A DNA stretch of 64,000 nucleotides, taken from Streptococcus sp. DD12. Lineage in GTDB: Bacteria; Bacillota; Bacilli; Lactobacillales; Streptococcaceae. The stretch is taken from NCBI RefSeq assembly GCF_001578885.1, contig NZ_KQ969496.1:1-64000 (forward strand), given 5' to 3'. Position 1 is the first letter of the stretch. Each line of letters opens with the position of its first letter. The translations under genes and the position numbers were made by a program. The notes under the pieces were generated by a model. The model saw nothing but the letters and a program-made list of their open reading frames with translations. It was not told the DNA's origin and searched no databases. Below are positions 57,283 to 64,000 of the stretch, one piece after another.

Positions 57283-57608
57283 AGCAACCTAGTTCTTTAG
57301 AGGAATTGGCGGCTTATGTTGAGGCGCCTGGAAGACATGTCTTTTATTTCAAGGCAGATTGGTGCGGGGATTGTCGATTTATCGCCCCTTTTTTACCCGA
57401 GATTGAAGCAGCCTATCCTGAGATGACCTTTGTTGAGGTTGACCGGGATGCTTTTATGCCCCTGGCGCAGCAATGGGATATTTTTGGTATTCCAAGCCTT
57501 GTCGTTATCAAAGACGGCAAAGAAATTGGTCGCTTGGTCAATAAAGCACGCAAGACTCAGGCTGACATTACAGCATTTTTAGATGGTTTAGAGAGAGGAA
57601 ACAAATGA
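57279..57608 (+). CDS. Thioredoxin-family protein
   Basis: A 109-residue thioredoxin fold with the active site WCGDC (in FKADWCGDCRFIAPF) and the cis-Pro region IPSLVVIKDG. The WCGDC form differs from thioredoxin WCGPC and suggests a specialised reductase. There are four-base overlaps with both neighbours. Confidence 0.9.
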   Translation: MKQPSSLEELAAYVEAPGRHVFYFKADWCGDCRFIAPFLPEIEAAYPEMTFVEVDRDAFMPLAQQWDIFGIPSLVVIKDGKEIGRLVNKARKTQADITAFLDGLERGNK

Positions 57609-58231
57609 TTTTTACCTATAACAAAGCACATGTCGGCGATGTCCTGATGGTTATTGTTGCAGATGACAAGGGAGAAAAACTTGGCGTTGACCGTCGCGGT
57701 CAAGTGGCGCGTGTTTTTATCGAGAAAACTGGAAAAACAGTTGGTTGGAACATTTTTGAGGCTTCTGAACTTGTGACCATAGAGGGCTCAGGACAGGTTT
57801 TCTTGACCGACCCAGCTGTCGACCAGCTCAATAAGGTCCTGGCTGAGCAAGGCTTTGAGGAAAGTTTGGTCAATGATTTAGACCCTAAGTTTGTTGTGGG
57901 GCAGATTGTAGAGATGACGCCACACCCAGATAGCGACCACCTCAATATTTGTCAGGTAGCTGTTGGCCCTGATCGTGAGGTTCAAATCGTGGCCGGAGCA
58001 CCAAATGCGCAAGTCGGTCTGAAAACGATTGTGGCTTTACCAGGTGCCATGATGCCAAATGGCAGCTTAATCTTCCCAGGCAAACTCCGTGGAGAAGCTA
58101 GTTATGGGATGATGTGTAGCCCGCGTGAACTGCATCTACCCAATGCCCCTCAAAAACGTGGCATCATCGCTTTGCCTGAAGAGGCAGTGATTGGGCAGGC
58201 TTTTGCCCCAGCGCTTCATTGGCAAGGCTGA
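57605..58231 (+). CDS. ytpR: YtpR-family tRNA-binding domain protein
   Basis: A 208-residue protein with an N-terminal DUF4479-like part and a C-terminal EMAP/tRNA-binding domain (VGQIVEMTPHPDSDHLNICQVAVG, VAGAPNAQVGLKTIVALPGA, GEASYGMMCSPREL). It resembles a free-standing copy of the PheT N-terminal domain. Last gene of the operon. Confidence 0.92.
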   Translation: MIFTYNKAHVGDVLMVIVADDKGEKLGVDRRGQVARVFIEKTGKTVGWNIFEASELVTIEGSGQVFLTDPAVDQLNKVLAEQGFEESLVNDLDPKFVVGQIVEMTPHPDSDHLNICQVAVGPDREVQIVAGAPNAQVGLKTIVALPGAMMPNGSLIFPGKLRGEASYGMMCSPRELHLPNAPQKRGIIALPEEAVIGQAFAPALHWQG

Positions 58232-58266
58232 TGCGGTATAATATAAAAAATAACGTATTATAATAC

Positions 58267-58303
58267 AAAAAGACTCTTAAACTGCTGTTTAGGGGTCTTT
58301 TTG
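58267..58303 (+). terminator. ytpR terminator
   Basis: Stem AAAAAGACTCTTAAAC paired with GTTTAGGGGTCTTTTT, containing a few non-pairs, with flanking T. Confidence 0.75.
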
Positions 58304-58485
58304 TGTTGTTTCAGTCCTGTAACAGAAAGTCAATTTTTGTATACTTATATCCGCATAAAACGTTGCTGTAAAAGGCTTATCTTTGGACCTCGAACTAGAA
58401 ATATATCAAAAACAGACAGTTCATGAAGTTATGTTACATCAATTTTTCAACTATTTTACAATGGAATAATTTTACATGACATAAG

Positions 58486-58524
58486 CTTAAACTGACTTAA
58501 AACTTTCTTAAAATACGATATACT
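58486..58524 (+). promoter_or_regulatory. gtf promoter with triple CTTAAA direct repeat
   Basis: CTTAAA occurs at 58486-58491, 58496-58501 and 58507-58512, spaced ten and eleven bases apart (one helical turn), followed by TATACT at 58519-58524. The -35 position is occupied by the second repeat and is non-consensus, so the promoter probably needs an activator. Direct repeats of this kind suit OmpR-family response regulators such as CovR or CiaR. The rest of 58304-58485 is AT-rich with no gene. Confidence 0.6.
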
Positions 58525-58558
58525 TTGGGTGTAATATTAACTTTTAAGGAGTTTTTTT

Positions 58559-61500
58559 ATGGAAAAGAAGGTTCATTACAAGCTGCATAAGGTTAAGAAA
58601 TCTTGGGTAGCTGTGGCGGTCTCTACCTTGTCTATTGCAGCCTTGACAGGGGTGAGTGGCGAAACCGTTGTCTTAGCTGACCAAGTGGATGCGCAAGCAC
58701 AAGTGGATGTGTCGGTGGACAATCAGGGCTCAGACACTGTGGCATTGGATATTGCCAGTGATACAGCTGGTCAGAGCACGAGTGACCAAGCGGTGGCTAC
58801 TGGAGCAGATGTCCAAGACGATAAGACGCAGTCGCAAGTGACTAGCTCGGACCAGTCTGATAGCCAAACAGATGGGGCAGGTTCTGTTGACGCTACGACG
58901 GTAGTGCTAGCAACGGACAGTCTAAAAGATGCGGCCGTGTCAGCTGATCAGCTAGGAACTTCTTTAGTCGGTCGCACACGCGCAGTCAGTGAGGACACAA
59001 CAACCAGCGCAGCGACAGGACACACTCAGGAAATTGGTGGAAAAACCTATCTGGTCGATGAGCAGGGAAATGTCCTTAAAAATTATGTTGTTGAAAAAGC
59101 TGGTGGAAGCCAATATTTTAATAGTAGCACTGGGGAATTAACCAATCAAAAGGCTTATTGGTTTGGTCAAGACAGCGGGTCAACGGTTGACCCTAATAAT
59201 CCAGCGGCTAAAGGCGATAAAAATGCCCTCTATGGGACCAGTGAGCAGGATGTCGAAACGGTGGACGGCTACTTCACAGCTGAAAGTTGGTACCGCCCTA
59301 AGGAAATCCTAAAAGATGGGACGACCTGGACAGCTTCGACAGCCGACGACAAACGGCCACTTTTGACTGTTTGGTGGCCAAGTAAGGACATCCAAGCCAA
59401 ATACCTCAACTACATGGCGCGTCAAGGGTTTGGCACGGATCAGAATTTCACAGCTAGCAGTGATCAAGCTACGATGAATCAAGCGGCTCAGGATATCCAA
59501 AAGGCTATCGAAGTGCGCATTGGTAAGGATGGGACGACGTGGTTGCGGGCAACGATTTCAGACTTTGTCAAGACCCAACCAGGCTGGAACATTGCTTCTG
59601 AAAACTACGACACCAACGACCACTTACAAGGTGGGGCCTTGCTTTTTAACAATGACAGCCGGACGTCTCAGGCGAATTCGGATTACCGACTCTTGAACCG
59701 CACACCGACCAGTCAAAAAACAGGAGAACGCAACCCGAAATATACGGCAGACTTGACAACAGGTGGCTTTGAATTTCTCTTGGCCAATGATATTGACAAC
59801 TCAAATCCTGTCGTTCAAGCTGAGCAACTCAACTGGCTCCACTATATCATGAATATCGGCAGTCTGACCGGTGGGGATGCCTCAGAAGATTTTGACGGTC
59901 TGCGGGTTGATGCGGTGGATAATGTCGATGCAGACCTCTTGCAGATTGCTTCAGATTATATGAAGGCACGCTACAAGATTGATCAAAGTGAGGCGGATTC
60001 TATCAAGCACCTCTCCATTCAAGAAGCTTGGTCTCACAACGACCCTTACTACACGACCGACATGAAGGATGCCCAACTGCCAATGGATGACTTGGCACGT
60101 CTGTCTACTGTCTTTTCATTGTTGCGTCCGATAAATGGGACCAATGGCGCTCGCTCTGGTTTGGAGCCTTTGATTGACAACTCCTTGAACCCTCGCTCTG
60201 CTAGCAAGAAAAATGGGGAGCGCAGAGCCAATTATACCTTTGTCCGGGCCCACGACTCGGAAGTGCAGACGGTTATCGGAGAGATTATCAAGCGTGAAAT
60301 CAATACCAGCTCAACAGGGAACACCTTCACGCTGGATGAAATGAAAAAAGCTTTTGACATCTACAATGCCGATATGCGTAGCGCTAATAAACGCTACACC
60401 CAGTACAATATCCCATCCGCCTATGCCCTCATGTTGACCAATAAAGATGTGGTGCCACGGGTTTACTATGGGGATATGTATACGGATGACGGGCAATACA
60501 TGGCACAAGAATCGCCTTACCACAAAGCGATTGAAACCCTTCTGAAAGCCCGCATCAAGTACGTAGCAGGTGGGCAAGACATGCAGATGAACTACGGCAT
60601 TACCTCTAGTCGCCCATCTGAACTTAGTGGCTGGTCGCCTGCGGACATCTTGACCTCTGTTCGTTATGGAAAAGGCGCTGATAATGCCAGCGATGCAGGT
60701 ACAGCAGAAACCCGTACCCAAGGGATGGCAGTTATTCTAGCCAGCAACCCGACTATGAAGCTGACAGGCACTTTAAAAATCAATATGGGGGCAGCGCATA
60801 AAAACCAAGCCTACCGTCCTTTGATTAAGACCACAAGCCAAGGATTGGACACCTACCTTAACGATAGCGACACCAACCTAGTCAAATACACCGATGACAA
60901 CGGCTACCTGGTCTTTACCGCTGGGGAAATCGAAGGCACCCGTAACCCGCAAGTAGATGGCTATTTAGCGGTCTGGGTTCCGGTTGGTGCTAGTGACACC
61001 CAAGATGCGCGTACGCAAGCCAGCAACCAAAAAAATAGCAATGGTTTGGTCTATACGTCATCAGCTGCCTTGGATTCTCAAGTCATCTACGAAGGCTTCT
61101 CTAACTTCCAAGATTTCGTGCAGGACGACTCCCAATACACCAATAAGCTCATTGCGCAAAATGCGGGTCTCTTTGCGTCATGGGGTATTACTAGTTTTGA
61201 ATTTCCGCCACAGTATGTCTCTAGTACAGACGGCACCTTCTTAGACTCTGTCATTCAAAATGGCTACGCCTTTAGCGACCGTTACGACATTGCCATGAGC
61301 CAAAACAACAAGTATGGGTCGCTGGCTGACCTCAAGGCGGCTCTTAAAGCGGTACACGAACACGGCATGTCAGCGATTGCTGACTGGGTGCCAGACCAAA
61401 TCTATAACCTACCTGGTGATGAGGTCGTGACGGCTACTCGGGTCGATAATTATGGGAAAACCAAGGCTGGCGCTACTATTAACCATAGCTTGTATGCAGC

Positions 61501-62746
61501 CAAGACACGGACCAAAGGGGATGATTACCAAGGCAAATACGGTGGGAAATACCTCGATGAGCTCAAAGCCCTCTACCCACAAATCTTTGAGCGCGTGCAA
61601 GTATCAACCGGTAAAACGATTGATGGGTCCCAAAAGATTACCACTTGGTCAGCCAAGTATATGAATGGAAGCAATATCCTAGGACGTGGGGCGGATTATG
61701 TCTTAAAAAACAGCGCAGGGAACTACCTAAGTACACGTGATGGTAGCCTCAACCTACCTTTGGTATTAGCCAGCGGTTCAGATAACAACCAGAACCAAAC
61801 GGATGGCAAGGGCCGTTTTGTGCGCCGCTTGGGTAGTGCGTATTACTACTACACAGATGGCAGTATGGCACGCAACACCTTCATCCAGGACAGCAAGGGA
61901 AATGTCTACTATTTCAACAACCGTGGTCGAATGGTCACCGGCCAACAAACCATCAAAGGCAACTCCTATTTCTTCTTGGCTAATGGCGTGCAATTGCGCA
62001 ATGGGTATCGCCAAGATAGCAAAGGGCAAGTCACTTACTATGATGCCAATGGGGTGCTCTCAAAAGACCTACCTAGCCCACAACCGCAACCAGACCTTAA
62101 GGGCCGTTTCCAAGAAATTGGGGACAATATTTGGGTTTACCTGGACGCATCTGGTAAGCGCGTGACAGGTCGTCAAACCATCAACGGTCAAAACCTCTAC
62201 TTTGACCAAGATGGCATTCAAGCCAAGGGGCGTGCGGTTACAGTTGACGGCGTTCTTCGCTATTACGATGTCAACTCTGGTGAGATGATTATCAACCGTT
62301 TTGAGCAAGTGGGTGACAATGTCTGGGCTTACTTTGGCAATGACGGAGCAGCACTTAAAGGCTTGCAACACATCAATGGTCAAACCCTTTACTTTGACCA
62401 AAATGGGCACCAAGTCAAAGGTGCCACAGCGGTAGTAGATGGTCAAACACGCTACTTTGATGCCAATTCTGGTGAGATGATAACCAACCGCTTTGAGCAA
62501 ATCGGAGACAACGTCTGGGCTTACTTTGACAAGGATGGCAATGCCGTCAAAGGCCGTCAAACCATCAATGGTCAAGACCTCTACTTTGACCAAGACGGCA
62601 AACAGGTCAAGGGTCGTGCCGTAACCGTCGATGGCAGCTTGCGCTATTATGACGCAGACTCAGGCGAGATGGTTAAAAACCGTTGGGTAGAAATCTCTCA
62701 AGGGGTTTGGCGTTACTTTGATGCTCAGGGACGTAGTTGGACCTAA
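58559..62746 (+). CDS. GH70 glucosyltransferase (glucansucrase)
   Basis: A 1395-residue secreted enzyme that makes glucan from sucrose. The signal region is of the KxYKxGKxW type ([12 protein letters not shown], then hydrophobic helix). An N-terminal variable region (about 40-160) precedes the circularly permuted GH70 core. Catalytic residues are intact: nucleophile Asp451 (GLRVDAVDN), acid/base Glu489 ([10 protein letters not shown]) and stabiliser Asp566 ([12 protein letters not shown]). From about residue 1080 there are Tyr/Gly-rich glucan-binding repeats (ending near [14 protein letters not shown]). EVQTVI after the third catalytic Asp resembles soluble alpha-1,6-glucan formers, so a GTF-S-like product is possible. 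AAGGAG precedes the ATG. Confidence 0.95.
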   Translation: MEKKVHYKLHKVKKSWVAVAVSTLSIAALTGVSGETVVLADQVDAQAQVDVSVDNQGSDTVALDIASDTAGQSTSDQAVATGADVQDDKTQSQVTSSDQSDSQTDGAGSVDATTVVLATDSLKDAAVSADQLGTSLVGRTRAVSEDTTTSAATGHTQEIGGKTYLVDEQGNVLKNYVVEKAGGSQYFNSSTGELTNQKAYWFGQDSGSTVDPNNPAAKGDKNALYGTSEQDVETVDGYFTAESWYRPKEILKDGTTWTASTADDKRPLLTVWWPSKDIQAKYLNYMARQGFGTDQNFTASSDQATMNQAAQDIQKAIEVRIGKDGTTWLRATISDFVKTQPGWNIASENYDTNDHLQGGALLFNNDSRTSQANSDYRLLNRTPTSQKTGERNPKYTADLTTGGFEFLLANDIDNSNPVVQAEQLNWLHYIMNIGSLTGGDASEDFDGLRVDAVDNVDADLLQIASDYMKARYKIDQSEADSIKHLSIQEAWSHNDPYYTTDMKDAQLPMDDLARLSTVFSLLRPINGTNGARSGLEPLIDNSLNPRSASKKNGERRANYTFVRAHDSEVQTVIGEIIKREINTSSTGNTFTLDEMKKAFDIYNADMRSANKRYTQYNIPSAYALMLTNKDVVPRVYYGDMYTDDGQYMAQESPYHKAIETLLKARIKYVAGGQDMQMNYGITSSRPSELSGWSPADILTSVRYGKGADNASDAGTAETRTQGMAVILASNPTMKLTGTLKINMGAAHKNQAYRPLIKTTSQGLDTYLNDSDTNLVKYTDDNGYLVFTAGEIEGTRNPQVDGYLAVWVPVGASDTQDARTQASNQKNSNGLVYTSSAALDSQVIYEGFSNFQDFVQDDSQYTNKLIAQNAGLFASWGITSFEFPPQYVSSTDGTFLDSVIQNGYAFSDRYDIAMSQNNKYGSLADLKAALKAVHEHGMSAIADWVPDQIYNLPGDEVVTATRVDNYGKTKAGATINHSLYAAKTRTKGDDYQGKYGGKYLDELKALYPQIFERVQVSTGKTIDGSQKITTWSAKYMNGSNILGRGADYVLKNSAGNYLSTRDGSLNLPLVLASGSDNNQNQTDGKGRFVRRLGSAYYYYTDGSMARNTFIQDSKGNVYYFNNRGRMVTGQQTIKGNSYFFLANGVQLRNGYRQDSKGQVTYYDANGVLSKDLPSPQPQPDLKGRFQEIGDNIWVYLDASGKRVTGRQTINGQNLYFDQDGIQAKGRAVTVDGVLRYYDVNSGEMIINRFEQVGDNVWAYFGNDGAALKGLQHINGQTLYFDQNGHQVKGATAVVDGQTRYFDANSGEMITNRFEQIGDNVWAYFDKDGNAVKGRQTINGQDLYFDQDGKQVKGRAVTVDGSLRYYDADSGEMVKNRWVEISQGVWRYFDAQGRSWT

Positions 62747-62786
62747 ACCGACAAAAACGAGGAATATTGAGGAGATCTTTTAGCAA

Positions 62787-64000
62787 TGCAAGAAAAAGTT
62801 CATTACAAATTACATAAGGTCAAAAAGACCTGGGTTGCCCTAGCGGTGTCGAGCCTGTCGATTGCTGCCTTGGGGGCGGCAGGGGAAACGACTGTTTCCG
62901 CAGACCAGGTCAACACCTGGACGGGAAATGGGTTTAACATCAGTGTGTCAACAGATGATAATACCACCACACGGGTAGTGGTCAATGGGGTGGAAGTTGC
63001 TCCGACAACGACCAACCAAGCGACCAACAACACAACACCGACAAATACGACTGCTACTGACACAACGGCCAACCAAGGGCAAGCAACAGCCACTCCAGCT
63101 GATACGGCGACTGCCGATAATACAGCGACCAACGCCGTCAGCGACAAGCAAGCCAGCCCTGCCATCACAGAGGCCAATTCTCAGGCAACACCTACAGCGA
63201 CTGATGCGAGTCCGTCAGCGCCAGCTGATAGCCAGTCACGGATTGAAAATGACCGTCAAGCGACTTCAGCGTCAACAGACCATATCAAAACAGAAGATGG
63301 CAAGTCTTACTACGTGACGGATTACGGCAATCGTCGGAAAAACTACCTCCTAGAAGACGGCGACAAGACCTATTACTTCGGTCGTGATGGCGCCCAAGTA
63401 GACCAGACGGTTAGTCCTGTTTTGGATGAAAATGCTCCCGTAACGACTTATAGCCAAGGTAATCGCTTGGTGAACACGGATGAAAAGAGCATTGAAGCAG
63501 TTGATACCTTTCTGACCGCAGATTCTTGGTATCGCCCTAAAGCCATCCTCACCAATGGGACAACTTGGACAGACTCTAGTGAGAATGACCTTCGTCCTCT
63601 CTTGATGGTCTGGTGGCCAGACACTAGCACCCAAGTAGCCTATCTGGATTTTATGAAAAAATCTGGTTTAGGGGCAACGACTGCTTACTCAGCTTCATCA
63701 GATAGTGCCACCCTAAACAAGGCGGCCCAAGAAGTCCAAGCCAAAATCGAACAACGCATCAGCAGTGAAGGCAGTACCCAATGGTTGCGGACGGCCATGT
63801 CTGACTTTGTCAAAACGCAAAACCAGTGGAATATAAATTCCGAAAACAAGGGCAATGACCATCTGCAGGGCGGTCAATTGGTCTTTGAAAATGCGCAAGG
63901 AAAAACTGCTGGGCGGACGGATTATGCCAATTCCAACTATCGCCTGCTCAATCGGACACCAACCAACCAAACTGGGACACCAAAATATTTCGATGACCGT
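62787..64000 (+). CDS. Second GH70 glucosyltransferase, N-terminal part (runs off the window)
   Basis: An open frame of about 404 codons with no stop before the window edge. It starts 40 bases after the first gtf, with GAGGAGATC upstream of ATG62787. The signal ([17 protein letters not shown]) is nearly the same as in the first gene. A Thr/Asn/Ala-rich variable region follows, then a YG-type repeat (KTYYFGRDGAQ) and the start of the catalytic core (FLTADSWYRPKAIL, LLMVWWPDTSTQ). The catalytic triad lies beyond the edge. No promoter or terminator is seen in the short gap, so it is probably co-transcribed with the first gene. Confidence 0.93.

Noticed and set aside
1-64000. CRISPR arrays, insertion sequences, prophage genes
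   Set aside because: No regularly spaced direct repeats, transposase or integrase frames, or phage structural genes were seen. The only dispersed repeats are the 138-bp element and the small hairpin.

Overview
The window is chromosomal DNA of a low-GC Gram-positive coccus, almost certainly an oral Streptococcus. The evidence is gene content and order: PolC, an rpsO-pnp-sseB-cysE-cysS-mrnC block, gpsA-galU, malR-malQ-glgP, glyQS behind a T-box, dapH-dapL, a methyltransferase-ackA pair, a pepA/DUF4651/thioredoxin/ytpR block, and tandem GH70 glucosyltransferases with streptococcal signal peptides. The glucosyltransferases point to a mutans/sobrinus/downei-like or salivarius-like species; I cannot name the species from sequence alone.

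Layout. 1-432: five tRNAs (Tyr, Trp, His, Gln, Leu), probably the tail of an rRNA/tRNA operon. 485-6094: polC, def, rpsO. 6364-11860: a frameshifted pnp followed by an SseB-like gene, cysE, a small membrane protein, cysS and mrnC. 12154-14125: gpsA-galU on the minus strand. 14298-15604: a PTS EIIC_2 gene behind a leader-peptide/attenuator region. 15999-21718: a heterodimeric ABC exporter, a DUF454-like gene, dut, radA. 21767-26309: a secreted beta-helix carbohydrate-binding protein, carbonic anhydrase, and a pnuC-nrtR NAD-salvage operon with a likely NrtR operator. 26500-33465: a CiaR-type small RNA, pepC, malR-malQ-glgP, and a second CiaR-type promoter driving a 25-codon ORF. 33526-39697: pncB-nadE, a membrane-anchored repeat protein, feoA-feoB-Cys-rich peptide. 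39701-46276: T-box, glyQS, DUF896, dapH-dapL, 5-FCL, rhomboid. 46386-58231: a RclA/Har-like flavoprotein, polA, a CoA-binding protein, a methyltransferase, ackA, two overlapping surface-type genes, pepA block. 58559-64000: one complete and one partial glucosyltransferase.

Functional themes. NAD supply is represented twice (pnuC-nrtR; pncB-nadE). Maltodextrin use (malQ-glgP) has a perfect LacI-type palindrome over its promoter. Lysine/peptidoglycan precursor synthesis (dapH, dapL), ferrous iron uptake (feo) and extracellular glucan synthesis (gtf) make up the rest of the accessory physiology.

The most interesting signals are: (1) two 138-bp elements at 11894-12031 and 55566-55703, in opposite orientation, which align without gaps at about 80 percent identity (hand count 111/138), both lie between convergent genes and contain hairpins with a covarying pair, so they look like an undescribed structured RNA or mobile repeat family; (2) a pnp gene broken by a single-base frameshift exactly where the KH domain starts; (3) two promoters with identical CiaR-box geometry, one driving a csRNA-like transcript and one a tiny ORF; (4) a leader peptide with mutually exclusive hairpins ahead of the PTS gene. 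All comparisons are by eye from memory of the families; no searches or folding programs were run.
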